A stretch of 64,000 bases of DNA from Prochlorococcus sp. AG-418-M08 (lineage in GTDB: Bacteria > Cyanobacteriota > Cyanobacteriia > PCC-6307 > Cyanobiaceae), in assembly GCA_003213955.1 (NCBI GenBank), contig QCMG01000001.1:186001-250000 (forward strand), written 5' to 3'. Made by a program: the position numbers and the translations under genes. The notes beneath the pieces are model-generated. The model ran no database searches. It saw only the letters and a program-made list of their open reading frames with translations, and had not been told where the DNA came from. Positions 46,040-57,800 of this stretch are shown in pieces; position 1 is the stretch's first letter; each line of letters opens with the position of its first letter.

Positions 46040-49000
46040 TTACTCTTTAACCCCCTCAATTTTATCCTCAACTTCTTGATAAAGTTCTTTTAATTGTTCT
46101 ATGTTTTCGTCGGATGTTTCCCAATATCCTCTTCCATTCACTTCTAGTAATGTACCTACTATTCTTCTAAAACTATTAGGATTCAAATCCATTAGTCTTT
46201 TTCTCATATCTTCGTCATTAATGAATGTTTCATTAGTTTCTTCATAAACAAAGTTATCAACTTGTCCACTTGTTGCACTCCATCCAAGTGTGTAATTAAG
46301 TCTATTTGATAGTTCCCTAACTCCTTCATATCCAGACTTAAGCATTCCTTCATACCATTTTGGATTTAAAAGTTTTGTTCTGGAATCAAGTCTGATTGTC
46401 TCTCCAAGTGTTCTAACTTGCGCGTTAGAAGTAGTTGTGTCTGCAATGTAACTACTAGGTTCTTTACCGTCATCTCGTAAGGTTTTAATTAATTTTGTTG
46501 GGTCAGAATCAAAGTAATGACTTACATCAGTTAGAGAGATTTCAGAGGAGTCAAGATTTTGAAATGTAACATCAGCAGTCTTCATTACAGACTCAAAAAC
46601 ATCCCTCTTTTGATTCATTTCTCCTGGATTATCAGCATTGAAAGCAAAAGTTTTTCTTGATAAGTACATTTCTTGTAATTCGTTTTCTTCTTCCCAGGTT
46701 GAATTTTCGACAGCTAAATTGACGTTTGAACTATAGCTACCACTTGCATTAGAGAATACTCTGGCTGAAGCTTCCCTTATAGATGTCCCTTCTTTTTCTG
46801 CTTGCTCTAAGGAATGTTTCCTCACGAAGTTGGATTCTAATGGTTCTTCAGCTTCTGCAGCTAATTTTACCGCTTGATCAATTAGTGCCATTTGATTTAT
46901 AAATAAATCTCTAAAAACACCTGAACAATTTACAACGACGTCTATTCTTGGCCTACCAAGTTCCTCCAAAGGAATAAGTTCTAATTTATTTATACGGCCA
47001 ACAGAATCAGGTTTTGGTTTTACTCCTACAAACCATAAAATTTGAGCAAGAGATTCTCCATAAGTTTTGATATTGTCAGTGCCCCATAAAACACACGCTA
47101 TTGTTTCAGGCCAAGTTCCTTGTTCTTCTTTTTGTCTTTCAATTAGTTTATCTACAACAGATTTAGCTGCTGCTACAGCTGCTGTAGTGGGGATTGACTG
47201 TGGATCAAGTGCATGTATATTCTTCCCACTTGGTAATACATTTGGGTTCCTAATAGGATCTCCTCCAGGTCCGGGTAATACATAATTTCCATCTAAGGCT
47301 TGAATTAGACTTTCCATTTCTTTATCTGCACAAACCTGCTCTAGACAGAATAATAAATAGTCAAATAATTTATTTAATTCTTTTTGATTTACTTCATGAA
47401 ATCCATTCAATCTACAAACTCTCAGCCAAGGAGTCGGGAAATTTAAACCAAATATGTTCAAGAAATCTAATATTTTTGAAAATAGTGATTTTTCCAAATA
47501 AACTCTTCCATCTACAATTTTTAAAGAATTAACCATCGCAAATATTGATTCTCTAGAAGTTTTAATGATTTTTTCATTAAGTTCAACAAACTTAAGTTCA
47601 CCTTTATTATTACCGTCATAAACTTCATTTATTTCAAGATTTATTGATTCTGCCAATAAACCAGGTAGAGATCTAAGACATTCTTGTTCTCTTTCTAGTG
47701 AAGCTATATTTACTAGGGTAGCTACAGCTTCCTCAGCAGTAGGAGCTTCTCCAATTGTATGAAGTCCACAAGGTAACAATCTACTTTCTATCTCCATTAA
47801 TTGCTTATATATATTTCCTACGAATAAGTCTCTTTGTTCAGTAGTTAGTTCTTCTACTTCTCCAATTGGAAGCTCAACATCTTTGTCAAGATTACATTGT
47901 TTTGAAGTCTCTACAATTGCTTTAACAATTTGAATACCCCTACTGCTTTCTCTAAGTTGCTGATAAGAACCTACAAGTTCGCTTAATTCTTTAAGTCCTT
48001 TATAAAGGCCTGCATTTTCAGCTGGAGGAGTTAGGTAACTTATAGTTGACGCATATCCTCTTCTTTTTGCAATGGTTGCTTCTGAAGGGTTATTTGCAGC
48101 ATAATAATATAAATTTGGAAGAGATCCTATTAAAGAATCTGGGTAACAAGTTTCACTCATCCCCATCTGTTTTCCAGGCATAAATTCAAGTGAACCGTGT
48201 GTTCCAAAATGTAGAACTGCATCTGCTCCCCATATTTTTTCTACATAAGTGTAATAAGCTGCAAAACCATGATGAGGGCTTGCACTTCTTGAGTAAAGTA
48301 ATCTCATTGGATCACCCTCATAACCAAATGTTGGTTGTACTCCTATAAATACATTTCCAAAATGTTTTCCATATATAAGTAAATTTTGACCATCGCTGTT
48401 TAAGTTACCTGGCGGTTTACCCCAGTTCTCTTCTAATCTCTTTGAATAAGGGGTAAATTCTTCATATTCTTTCACAGTCATTTTATGAGCAATATTTAAT
48501 TCTGGAGAGCCATCCATCGCCTCTGGATTATTAATCACTTTTTCCATTAATTCTTTTGAGCTTTTAGGGAGATCATCAATTTGATATCCTTTATCTTTCA
48601 TTGCTATAAGAACTCTATATATAGAACCAAAGACATTCAAATATGCAGCTGTCCCAACATTTCCTTTGTCAGGTGGAAAACTAAATACAGTTATCGCTAA
48701 CTTCTTTTCTTCTCTTTTCTTTACCCTCAGACTTGACCACTTTATAGCTCTCTCTGCAATTACATCTACTCTATCTTGGAGAGTGTGAGCTTTACCTGTA
48801 GCATCATCACGTCCTGAAAGAATAATTGGTTCAATAGCACCGTCTAATTCTGGTATAGCAATTTGAAGAGCAACCTGAACAGGATGTAGTCCTAAATCAC
48901 TTTCCTCCCATTCTTGAGTTGTTTGAAAAACTAAAGGTAATGCGACCATATATGGTCTGTTGAGCTTTTTGAGCGCTTCTATGGCCTTTGGATGATCTTG

Positions 49001-50050
49001 TCTTGCTGGACCACCAACTAATGCAAACCCTGTTAAAGATACTACTCCATCAACTATTGCTCTTTCCTTATCATTAGAATCATAATAAAATTCATCTACA
49101 GGTTTAGAGAAATCTAATCCACCACAGAAAATAGGTAAGACACGAGCGCCTCTATATTCTAATTCTTGAATTACAGCGACATAATGAGCATCATCCCCTG
49201 TAACTATATGACTTCTTTGAAGAACTAATCCAATGGTTGGAGTTTTGTCATCTTTTGGTTTTATATCATTTCTACTAAATTCCCAATTTTGATATTCATT
49301 TAAACTTTCAAACATATTTGGCGCCAGTGGATGCCATATTCCTAAATCAGGAAAAGTTTCAGGGTCCTGAATTTTGAACTCTTCTAATTTAACTTTTAAA
49401 TCTTCTTTAACTACATATTTTTCGGAAATCATTAATAAGAAATTTTTCAGATTTTCTGAAGTTCCTCCAAGCCAATACTGAAAACTTAATATAAATGTTC
49501 TGGCGTCTTGTGCTTTTTCAACGGGTAAATATTTTAAAATTGAAGGTAATGTATTTAGTAACTTCAACATAGAATCTTGGAAACTTGCACCATCAGATTC
49601 TTTTTTCTTTTTTATAAGATCTCCAATAATACTTTTAGATTGTCCAAGTTGAGCCATACTAAATGAGCCCAATTTATTTAATCGCATCACCTCAGGCATC
49701 GAGGGAAAAATTATTGAGGCTTTAAGACTCTGTTTGTATGGTGTGACTGCATCTACGACTTTTTGGGCTAAATCTTCAATAAAAATCAATGATGCAACAA
49801 ATATGTCGGCATTTGCTATGTCAGCTTTAAAATCTTCGTAGTTTTTTTCATTTCTTAATTCTTCAATTAAATATCCACAAAGATTTATCCCTACAGGGCC
49901 GTTCATATCATTTATTGATTTTGCAGCTTCGGTTAAGGAGTTTTGGTATTGTGGCTCAAGGACAACATAAACTGCTTTTATTACAACTTTATGTTTGTTA
50001 TCCTCAACAGGAGATACTCTGCGGTTTGCTGAGCGGACCTGCGTAAACAT
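46040..50050 (-). CDS. chlH: Magnesium chelatase subunit H
   Basis: ChlH binds protoporphyrin IX and is the site of magnesium insertion, with ChlI and ChlD as the ATPase motor, at the branch from haem to chlorophyll. The 1336-residue length is typical of cobN/chlH family proteins, and recognisable segments include [38 protein letters not shown] and [13 protein letters not shown]. It also can act as a Gun5-like sensor in plants; not implied here. It is divergent from dapB over 102 bp. Confidence 0.98.
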   Translation of the reverse strand: MFTQVRSANRRVSPVEDNKHKVVIKAVYVVLEPQYQNSLTEAAKSINDMNGPVGINLCGYLIEELRNEKNYEDFKADIANADIFVASLIFIEDLAQKVVDAVTPYKQSLKASIIFPSMPEVMRLNKLGSFSMAQLGQSKSIIGDLIKKKKESDGASFQDSMLKLLNTLPSILKYLPVEKAQDARTFILSFQYWLGGTSENLKNFLLMISEKYVVKEDLKVKLEEFKIQDPETFPDLGIWHPLAPNMFESLNEYQNWEFSRNDIKPKDDKTPTIGLVLQRSHIVTGDDAHYVAVIQELEYRGARVLPIFCGGLDFSKPVDEFYYDSNDKERAIVDGVVSLTGFALVGGPARQDHPKAIEALKKLNRPYMVALPLVFQTTQEWEESDLGLHPVQVALQIAIPELDGAIEPIILSGRDDATGKAHTLQDRVDVIAERAIKWSSLRVKKREEKKLAITVFSFPPDKGNVGTAAYLNVFGSIYRVLIAMKDKGYQIDDLPKSSKELMEKVINNPEAMDGSPELNIAHKMTVKEYEEFTPYSKRLEENWGKPPGNLNSDGQNLLIYGKHFGNVFIGVQPTFGYEGDPMRLLYSRSASPHHGFAAYYTYVEKIWGADAVLHFGTHGSLEFMPGKQMGMSETCYPDSLIGSLPNLYYYAANNPSEATIAKRRGYASTISYLTPPAENAGLYKGLKELSELVGSYQQLRESSRGIQIVKAIVETSKQCNLDKDVELPIGEVEELTTEQRDLFVGNIYKQLMEIESRLLPCGLHTIGEAPTAEEAVATLVNIASLEREQECLRSLPGLLAESINLEINEVYDGNNKGELKFVELNEKIIKTSRESIFAMVNSLKIVDGRVYLEKSLFSKILDFLNIFGLNFPTPWLRVCRLNGFHEVNQKELNKLFDYLLFCLEQVCADKEMESLIQALDGNYVLPGPGGDPIRNPNVLPSGKNIHALDPQSIPTTAAVAAAKSVVDKLIERQKEEQGTWPETIACVLWGTDNIKTYGESLAQILWFVGVKPKPDSVGRINKLELIPLEELGRPRIDVVVNCSGVFRDLFINQMALIDQAVKLAAEAEEPLESNFVRKHSLEQAEKEGTSIREASARVFSNASGSYSSNVNLAVENSTWEEENELQEMYLSRKTFAFNADNPGEMNQKRDVFESVMKTADVTFQNLDSSEISLTDVSHYFDSDPTKLIKTLRDDGKEPSSYIADTTTSNAQVRTLGETIRLDSRTKLLNPKWYEGMLKSGYEGVRELSNRLNYTLGWSATSGQVDNFVYEETNETFINDEDMRKRLMDLNPNSFRRIVGTLLEVNGRGYWETSDENIEQLKELYQEVEDKIEGVKE

Positions 50051-50152
50051 TGATTCTTTTTAAGTATTTTTACCAGCCTACGGGTGAATTGCCGTTATTG
50101 TGTGCATTATAAATAGCGTGTAACAACCTTTAAAAATTATTTTTTATTAAAA

Positions 50153-51004
50153 ATGACCAAAAATTCTAAAAAACCTATACCTGTACTTGTTTCTGGTGCT
50201 TTAGGCAGAATGGGAAGTGAAGTTGTAAGTTCTGTTCTAAATTCCTCAGATTGTGAACTTGTTGCTGCAATAGATATAAATAAAAAAAATAATGGTAAAA
50301 ATATTTCAAAATTATTGAATTTAAAAAAAAGTAGCGAAGTTTATGTTTCGGATGATCTTGAGGGAACTTTATGTTCAATAAGTCAAGACTATAGAAACCA
50401 AAAAATTATGCCTGTTTTAGTAGATTTTACTCATCCAGATTCTGTCTTTGAAAATACTAGATCAGCAATAGCCTATGGAATATCACCAATTATTGGGACT
50501 ACTGGCCTTTCTCCTTCACAAATAAATGATTTATCTATTTTTGCTCAGAAAGCAGAAGTTGGCTGCGCAATTATTCCCAATTTTTCAGTTGGGATGGTAC
50601 TACTTCAGCAAGCTGCTTCTGTGGCTGCAAAGTTTTACGATAATATTGAATTGATAGAAATGCATCATAATCAGAAGGCAGATTCTCCAAGTGGAACCTG
50701 TATCAAGACTGCCGAAATGATTGAAGAATATCCTAAGAAATATAACGAATGTTTAGTTAATGAATATGAATCTTTAAAAGGAGTTAGAGGTGGGTTAAGA
50801 GATTCGGGTTTAAATATACATTCAATAAGATTACCTGGGCTTCTAGCTCATCAAGTTGTTATTATGGGTTCCCCAGGAGAAACTTATACGATTAGACATG
50901 ACACCATTGATCGAAAAGCTTATATGCCTGGAGTTTTGCGAGCAATACGAAAAATAGGCAATTTTAAATCATTAGTTTATGGACTTGAAAGATTGATATT
51001 TTAA
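50153..51004 (+). CDS. dapB: 4-hydroxy-tetrahydrodipicolinate reductase
   Basis: DapB catalyses the NAD(P)H reduction step in lysine and diaminopimelate synthesis. The 283-residue product has the Rossmann loop [11 protein letters not shown], the IIGTTGLS turn, [10 protein letters not shown] and the substrate-binding [14 protein letters not shown] with the catalytic His/Lys. Its stop directly abuts the next ATG (51005), suggesting cotranscription. Confidence 0.96.
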   Translation: MTKNSKKPIPVLVSGALGRMGSEVVSSVLNSSDCELVAAIDINKKNNGKNISKLLNLKKSSEVYVSDDLEGTLCSISQDYRNQKIMPVLVDFTHPDSVFENTRSAIAYGISPIIGTTGLSPSQINDLSIFAQKAEVGCAIIPNFSVGMVLLQQAASVAAKFYDNIELIEMHHNQKADSPSGTCIKTAEMIEEYPKKYNECLVNEYESLKGVRGGLRDSGLNIHSIRLPGLLAHQVVIMGSPGETYTIRHDTIDRKAYMPGVLRAIRKIGNFKSLVYGLERLIF

Positions 51005-51649
51005 ATGCTTATTCCATTAAAACAAAATCAAATAACTAAACTTATCCCTTCAGTAGGAACTGGTAGTCAGTTTAAGTTTGCTCTTGGTGAGCCCAGAAAA
51101 GTTCTTCAGAGATTAATTATTTCTTCTATTGGCGGAATTTTAAATCTTTTATTATTTATTAGTCAATCATCAACTCAAACTGAAAATCTTTGGTTATTGT
51201 TATGTGTTGTTTTCTTTCTATATATACTTTGGGGACCAATACTTGAATCAAGTAGGAAAAATTCTAGCTATAAAAAATCTAAGTTCTTTTCCCTCTTCGA
51301 TGGTTATATTTCTGATATTTACAAAACTGAAAAAATTGAAAGTTCACGTGAACAATCAAATAGGCAAGGTCGTTTAGAGTTGATTGAAAAAAAAAGAACT
51401 TGGCTTGTAATTGAATTAGAAGATGAGGATGGGTATCTAGATACGATAAGCTTTCCTATGGAAAGCAAACATAGTCAAATTAGAATTGGTTCTAACATAA
51501 GATGTTTAGTTTCTTCTAATTATCGTAATTTTGATAGAGATATATATTTAACTGATGCATGGTTACCTGATGTAAATATTTGGGTAGGAGAGTACCCATA
51601 TTTGCTTAGACCAGCATTTAAAGAAATTTGTTATATTTATTTGAGCTAA
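51005..51649 (+). CDS. Conserved cyanobacterial membrane protein, 214 aa
   Basis: Two membrane helices (about 37-54 and 62-82) separate a short cytoplasmic start from a soluble domain of about 130 residues containing RTWLVIELEDEDGYLDTISFP and a W-rich end (DAWLPDVNIWVGEYPYLLRP). I recognise it as a widespread cyanobacterial hypothetical, but no function is known. It follows dapB with no spacer. Confidence 0.75.
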   Translation: MLIPLKQNQITKLIPSVGTGSQFKFALGEPRKVLQRLIISSIGGILNLLLFISQSSTQTENLWLLLCVVFFLYILWGPILESSRKNSSYKKSKFFSLFDGYISDIYKTEKIESSREQSNRQGRLELIEKKRTWLVIELEDEDGYLDTISFPMESKHSQIRIGSNIRCLVSSNYRNFDRDIYLTDAWLPDVNIWVGEYPYLLRPAFKEICYIYLS

Positions 51650-51671
51650 ATTGCCGTTGTATATCTTTTAA

Positions 51672-52826
51672 ATGAATAATTTTTTAAATTTTAAAATTGT
51701 TGGCTCTGGCCCTACAGGTTTACTTTTGGCAATTGGTTTATCAAAATTAAATCATAATATTTATCTCATAGATTTGTTGGAGAGAGAAAAGCTCATTAAT
51801 AAAGATAAAACATATGCGATTACTCATTCAACTAGAAAAATTCTTTCGAAATTTAATCTCTGGGAAAAATTATATTCTCATTTTTATAAATTTGATTCGC
51901 TCTCAATTTCTGACAGCGTAACTTCAGATTTTACCATTTTAACTACTTCAGATTTAGATAATGATATAAGTTCTGTTGATACTATTGGATGGGTAGTTAA
52001 GCATTCTGATCTTATGAATGTTTTTTTTGATGAGATTGATAGAGTGGATAATATATTTTTTAAATCATCTTTAGATTTATCCTTTGAAGACATTAATTTT
52101 GACTATAAGTTTATATCAACTGGCGCAAATTCAAATTACAAAAAAAATCAGAATTTTATAGATTTTAAAAAAGCATATAATCAATCTTGCCTTACATTTG
52201 AGGTTTTAGTTAGGGGAAATATTAATGGACGAGCTTATGAAATATTTAGGAAGGAAGGTCCTTTAGCCTTATTACCATTAGGTACAAATAGATATCAAAT
52301 TATATGGACAGCAAGTGCATCTAAATCAATTGATAGATTAAATTCAAGTAAAAGCTTTTTGTTAGATAATTTGTCAACAATATTACCTCAATATTTCAAG
52401 TTAGATCAAATTAATAGCGAAATTAATATCTTCCCAGTTTCTTTATCCTTTTGCTTACCAAGTTTTGATTTTAGGAAAGAGATATTTGTAGGAGATGCAC
52501 TACATACATTCCATCCAGTTGGTGGACAAGGATTAAACACTTGCTGGAGAGATGTTAATGTTATCTATGATATTTTTAATAGAGATTTATCTAAAAGTAA
52601 AAAAGCTTTAAATGTAATTAAATATAAATATTATTCTAAAAGATTTTTAGATATCTTTTCAACTATAGTTGTTACTGATTCTTTAATTAAGTTTTTCGCT
52701 AATAATAATAAATTATTAATACCATTAAGAAAAATTTCATTTCTTCTGTTAAATAAGTTTCTTTTTATAAGGCGAATCATCTTAAATCATATGACAAAAT
52801 CTTTAGTATTTTCATCTATTAAATAA
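51672..52826 (+). CDS. FAD-dependent monooxygenase, UbiH/Coq6-like
   Basis: A 384-residue flavoprotein: N-terminal GSGPTGLLLAIGLSK (11-25) binds the ADP of FAD, and GDALHTFHPVGGQGLNTCWRD is the second FAD motif (about 275-295). This is the aromatic-ring hydroxylase group used for ubiquinone; in cyanobacteria a plastoquinone or other quinone step is possible but not proven. It lies in a plus-strand run with DUF2949, DUF3038 and DUF4335 genes. Confidence 0.82.
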   Translation: MNNFLNFKIVGSGPTGLLLAIGLSKLNHNIYLIDLLEREKLINKDKTYAITHSTRKILSKFNLWEKLYSHFYKFDSLSISDSVTSDFTILTTSDLDNDISSVDTIGWVVKHSDLMNVFFDEIDRVDNIFFKSSLDLSFEDINFDYKFISTGANSNYKKNQNFIDFKKAYNQSCLTFEVLVRGNINGRAYEIFRKEGPLALLPLGTNRYQIIWTASASKSIDRLNSSKSFLLDNLSTILPQYFKLDQINSEINIFPVSLSFCLPSFDFRKEIFVGDALHTFHPVGGQGLNTCWRDVNVIYDIFNRDLSKSKKALNVIKYKYYSKRFLDIFSTIVVTDSLIKFFANNNKLLIPLRKISFLLLNKFLFIRRIILNHMTKSLVFSSIK

Positions 52827-52831
52827 TATTT

Positions 52832-53026
52832 ATGATTAATTATTCAAATAAAAAAATAATATCTTTTCTTATAGATGATATAGGATTAGAAGAGTCTTCA
52901 GTTGAGCTTGGATTAAAGTTGTCATTAAAAAATAAAACCCCACTTCCTATTCTTCTTTGGAGTTATGGAATATTAACAATTGAAGAACTGGATCAGTTAT
53001 ATACATTGTTATTTAAAAGTTCTTAA
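52832..53026 (+). CDS. DUF2949 small protein
   Basis: A 64-residue product with the DUF2949 pattern: a first helix (IISFLIDDIGLEESSVELGLK), then TPLPILLWSYGILTIEELDQLY. This is a cyanobacteria-restricted family of unknown function that looks like a small winged or helical domain. It lies 5 bp after the monooxygenase gene. Confidence 0.8.
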   Translation: MINYSNKKIISFLIDDIGLEESSVELGLKLSLKNKTPLPILLWSYGILTIEELDQLYTLLFKSS

Positions 53027-53092
53027 AAATAGTCTGTTATAATTATTATATAGCTTTCGTAGTTAATTATTACTATTTTATCTAAAGGAAAA

Positions 53093-53593
53093 TTGATATC
53101 AAGAGAATCTATTCAAAGACTTGATTTACTTTTATTAGCATTAGAAACTATTGATTTAAATGGTGCTGAATCTCTATATTCTTTATCAACTAAACTTAAT
53201 TTAAATGATGTAATTCCTAATAAAGTTACTATTTGGAAATTAAGGAATAACAATCCAATGAGGAACTCTTTTAATAAAAACAATATCAAATTAGAGGAAT
53301 TTGAAGCATTGATTAAACTTACTACTGAAATGGCAAAATTTTTATACCCTTACATTAGACAAATACTTCAATCAAGAGATAATCTTACTAGGAATCCAAA
53401 AGCTTGGAATGAATTTAAGAATAGGTATATTGAATTAATTAGAGAAAGATTTAATACTAATAGTATGAAAGTTAAAAGGCTTCTTGATCCTAAATCTAAT
53501 GATGAGGTTTTTATTAAAATCATACTTACATTAGCGTTTTGTATTTCAGATGATGGTTTTCTAAAGTTAAGAACTACCTTACTTAATTATTGA
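53093..53593 (+). CDS. DUF3038 protein
   Basis: A 166-residue helical cyanobacterial protein. Typical stretches are RLDLLLLALETIDLNGAESL, NKVTIWKLRNNNPMR and the LIRERFN region. The start is TTG at 53093 preceded by AAAGGA 6-7 bp upstream, one of the few clear ribosome-binding sites here. The function is unknown. It is one base from the DUF4335 gene, the partner with which it is usually found. Confidence 0.82.
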   Translation: MISRESIQRLDLLLLALETIDLNGAESLYSLSTKLNLNDVIPNKVTIWKLRNNNPMRNSFNKNNIKLEEFEALIKLTTEMAKFLYPYIRQILQSRDNLTRNPKAWNEFKNRYIELIRERFNTNSMKVKRLLDPKSNDEVFIKIILTLAFCISDDGFLKLRTTLLNY

Positions 53594-53594
53594 T

Positions 53595-54215
53595 ATGTTG
53601 CAAAATAAATTTTTATTTAATCAATCTTCAGTCAGTCTTGAAATTATTGGATTGCCAGATTTTTCAAATAATGAAAATAAAGACTACATATCAATTGTTT
53701 CTCAATGGAAACTTATGATTATTGATAAGCCTGTTATTGAGGGAAACGTTGATCACTTAAAGACGATAATGCGAGCTTTTTATACATATTCTATTTCTCT
53801 TCTTAATAATGAAAAAGCGTTATTTGAATCAAATTTAATTGATATTAAACCTGAAAATTTTCATACGCACATCCTTCTTTTAAAGAGTTCAAAACCTGAG
53901 GTAAAGCCTTTAAATATTAAGATTGGAAATTCAGTTTTAGCAGATATAATAAATTGCTTTGATCAATTGGGCTCATCAAATAAAGTTAAAAATATTTATT
54001 CAAAGGAATTTAAAAGTGTAAAGGATAAAAAGTATTTATTTTTACGAGATAAAAAAAATATTTCAAATCTACTAATACCACCACTAGTTTCCTTATGCTC
54101 TATCTTTATCGTTTCTACAGGATTAATCTACATTTATGAAAACAATGATAATCGCTCATTATTAAATAATAAAAACAAACTTATTAGCATTGAATCCATA
54201 AACAAGTTACTATAA
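53595..54215 (+). CDS. DUF4335 protein
   Basis: A 206-residue protein: residues about 8-120 have the DUF4335 pattern (SVSLEIIGLPDF, QWKLMIIDKPVIEGNVDHLKTIMRAFYTYS), and a membrane segment near 165-180 (LIPPLVSLCSIFIVSTGLIYI) follows a basic linker. It is adjacent to DUF3038 with one-base spacing, as in other cyanobacteria, which suggests a joint function that remains unknown. Confidence 0.8.
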   Translation: MLQNKFLFNQSSVSLEIIGLPDFSNNENKDYISIVSQWKLMIIDKPVIEGNVDHLKTIMRAFYTYSISLLNNEKALFESNLIDIKPENFHTHILLLKSSKPEVKPLNIKIGNSVLADIINCFDQLGSSNKVKNIYSKEFKSVKDKKYLFLRDKKNISNLLIPPLVSLCSIFIVSTGLIYIYENNDNRSLLNNKNKLISIESINKLL

Positions 54216-54268
54216 AAAATAATTATTTTTGAAGTTTAATTTTTGATTAAATAGCTAAATTTCTATAA

Positions 54269-54637
54269 ATGGCTGATTTAAAAATACCCAATTTGAATAA
54301 GAACTCTGATAAATTTTTCTTTAAAAAAAAGTTATCATTAAGAAGAAAATCTAAAAGAAAATTAATAAATGAATCCTTTATTATGTTAGCTTTTAGCGGG
54401 CTTTTAATTTATATTGTTTATGTAATCCCCAATAAATTATTAGTATTCAATAATCTTTTAAATAATTTCGATAAATTGATGGTTAATTTTTTAAAATCAA
54501 TACCTTATTTTTATGAAATTATCTTAGCTATATTTATCACTTTCTCATTGATTCTCACCTTAGTATTAATTTTTGGGGTTTTTTCTAGATTAAGGAAAGT
54601 AATAAGAAGAAAGTCTAGGCATATTGAATTTAAATAA
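54269..54637 (+). CDS. Small two-helix membrane protein, 122 aa
   Basis: A basic N terminus of about 35 residues (FFKKKLSLRRKSKRK) is followed by membrane helices at about 36-52 and 83-103 (IILAIFITFSLILTLVLIF), and a basic end (LRKVIRRKSRHIEFK). The strong basic flanks on both sides suggest that both termini are cytoplasmic. The family is unknown. The gene closes the DUF run and ends one base before a convergent mini-gene. Confidence 0.7.
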   Translation: MADLKIPNLNKNSDKFFFKKKLSLRRKSKRKLINESFIMLAFSGLLIYIVYVIPNKLLVFNNLLNNFDKLMVNFLKSIPYFYEIILAIFITFSLILTLVLIFGVFSRLRKVIRRKSRHIEFK

Positions 54638-54638
54638 A

Positions 54639-54800
54639 TTAAATTGGATTCATTAAGCCACCACTTCCTGAATCAGAATCGTCATCATCATTTTCAGTAT
54701 CAAAACCAATAAGAGCATAAGCTCCAACAGCTACAGAGGAAATTAGTAATGTAAAAGGTAAAATCGAACTTTGTAATCCGACATCGATGTATTCGCCCAT
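54639..54800 (-). CDS. 53-residue membrane protein with acidic tail
   Basis: ATG at 54798-54800, stop TAA at 54639-54641. A hydrophobic segment (about 9-32, LQSSILPFTLLISSVAVGAYALIGF) is followed by an acidic-Ser-Gly tail (NDDDDSDSGSGG) and LMNPI. The contrast between segments is characteristic of a real small protein, and its size recalls small photosynthetic-complex subunits, but no specific match is made. It is 90 bp downstream of mfd's stop on the opposite side and shares its strand. Confidence 0.6.
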   Translation of the reverse strand: MGEYIDVGLQSSILPFTLLISSVAVGAYALIGFDTENDDDDSDSGSGGLMNPI

Positions 54801-54890
54801 GCATTATAAAAATTTAGATTAACCTAATCGAATTTATACTATTTCGTGATTATTAAATATTTTTTTAATATTTTAAATTTTTTTATTCCT

Positions 54891-57800
54891 TCATTTTTTA
54901 TCAAAGTTTTCTATTTCGTCTACAAATAAACTTAACCAATTTATTAATTGATCAATTTGATTTTGAACATCAGTAACACCTAATCCTCTAATAGTTATTT
55001 TGGAGAACTGATCATCCTCTTCAAAATTAAATTTATTTTGAATGTTTGATGGTAAACCTTTTTTAATAAGTTTAAATGTAGAGTTCCTTAATCTTGTTTC
55101 AATTATTATGTTTGGTTTTTTAAGTTTTATTTTGTTAAAACCACATTTTTTTGCTAATAATTTTAACTTCATTAAAAGTATTAATGATTCAACTGGTTTT
55201 GGTAAAACCCCGTATCTATTTGTCCAGTCAGTTGCTAATTCAGCAAGTTCTTTATGATTATTACATTCTGTAGCACATTTATAAGCCTCTAGTTTCTCTT
55301 CTCTATTTAATATCCATGTAGAAGGGATAAAAGCATTAACTGGTAAATCGATTTGGGTATCTTTAACTTCAGGTATTTCTTGACCATTTATTTCTGAAAT
55401 TGCTTCATGCAGCAACTCTATATACAAGTCGTAACCTATAGCATTAACTTTTCCACTTTGCTCTTCGCCCAATAAACTCCCAACACCTCTTATTTCCATA
55501 TCTTTCATAGCAAGTTGATATCCACTTCCTAATTCAGAAAAATCTTTAATAGCCTTTAATCTTTGCTTAGAGGATTCGTTGATTTTATTTATATTTGGAT
55601 AAAACAGCCAAGCATGAGCTTGCATACCACTTCTCCCCACTCTTCCACGTAATTGATAAAGTTGTGAAAGCCCAAATTTATGAGAATCTTCAATAATTAT
55701 TGTATTTACTCTGGGTATATCTAATCCGCTTTCAATAATTGTTGTGCAAATCATCAGGTCTACTTCACCATTATTAAAAGAAATCATTGCATTTTCAAGA
55801 TCTAGCTCATTCATTTGTCCATGAGCGACTATGTATTTTATATCTAAAAACATTTTTTTTAATTTATTAATAGCTTGATCAATGTCAGATATTCTTGGAA
55901 GAACATAGAATATTTGCCCACCCCTATCAAGTTCTTGACTTATCGCAGTTCTTATTACATCCATGTCTATTTCAGATAAATAAGTTTTTATTGATCTTCT
56001 TGATGGAGGTGGTGTATTTAATAAACTCATTTGTCTCAAACCAGACAAACTCATATAGAGTGTTCGCGGTATTGGAGTTGCTGAAAGAGTTAAAACGTCG
56101 ATATTTTTTTTAATATTTTTAATTTTTTCTTTTTGCCTAACTCCAAATCTTTGTTCTTCGTCAATAACTAGTAATCCTAAATTCTGTATCTCAATTTCTT
56201 TTCCTAAAATTTGGTGAGTAGCTATGACTAGGTCTATTTTATTATTTTTTAAACCAGCATAAATATTTTTTTTCTCAACACTTGTTTTAAATCTATTTAG
56301 TAGAGAAACTTTTATTGGATAAGGAGAAAATCTATCATTGAAAGTCCTCCAGTGTTGTTGAGCTAAAATTGTTGTTGGAGCAAGCAAGATAACTTGTTTA
56401 CCAGATGTAATTGCTTTAAAAATTGCTCTTATAGCTACTTCTGTTTTACCGAAACCTACATCACCACAAATTAATCTATCCATTGGTTTATCACTCTCCA
56501 TATCAGTTTTTATTTCTTTAACAGCCTTTAATTGATCTGGAGTTGGTTGATATGGGAATGACTCTTCTAATTCTTTCTGCCATGGTCCATCTTCCGGATA
56601 AATATGACCTTTGAGTTTTTCCCTCTTTGCATAAAGTTTTAAAATATCTAAAGCAACTTTTTTAATTATTTTCCTATTTTTATCTTTTATTTTTAACCAT
56701 TCTGTACCTCCTAATCTATTAATTTTGGGCTTAATCTTTCCGCTAGACCTATATCTGTTTATACTTCCTAGTTGATCAGCAGCGACACTTATTTTCCCAT
56801 CCAAATATCGAATGACTAGATAGTCTCTAGATTCACCAGTAATATTAATTTTTTCTAATTTTAAAAATTGTCCTATACCGTGATTTTTATGAACAATGTA
56901 ATCTCCTGGATTTATTTTATTTACATTTATAGTTGAATTTATAATCCTTTTTCTTCTTCTTACAAATACATTATTAAATAATGCTTGTTGAGAATACAAT
57001 TCCTTATCTGTTATTAAAATTACTTTCCATATTGGTAAATAAAAGCCTTCAATTTCATAGTTATTTGTATTTTTTAAAATTATTGGTACCGAATTATCTA
57101 TTAATTTATAAGCGTTTTTAAGATTATTGGATTTTTCTAAATAATTAGAATTGCAATCATGTTCGAATAATAAACTTCTTGTTCTTAGTGGCTGAGCCGA
57201 TAATATCCAAACTTTTTCTTTATTTAAGACATAACTATTAATTTCGTTTGAAAGTTTACCTATATTTTTAGAAGAAGATTTTATGCATTTATCTGATAAA
57301 AGAAATCTATTATCTAGATTTCTTTTTGATTCAAATTCATATAAATTTATTACATTGTATTTACTAAATGATTTTATAATTGATTCAAATTTATTTTGAA
57401 GATTAGATCTTATTTCTATATTTATATTATTAGATAGCAATTTGTTGGTGATTTCTTCTTTGTATTGTTCAAAATTATTGACTGAGTCTATATACCAATT
57501 ATTGGCAAACTTATTACAATCATCTATTTCATCTATAACAATTAAAGTGTCTTCACTAATGTAATTTAATAAACTAGAAGGCGATTCTTCGATTATTCCT
57601 AAGTATCTATCTAAATTATTTTTAGTTGATATTTCTTCAGATATAAATATATTATCTTTTGATAGATATTCTAACTTTTTTCTAATTAGTAAATTAAAAC
57701 CAGCTTGTACAACTTCTATTTCATTAATACTATCTAATGTTCTTTGTGTTTCTGGATCATATTCTCTTATTTTATCGATTATGTTATCAAATAATTCGAT

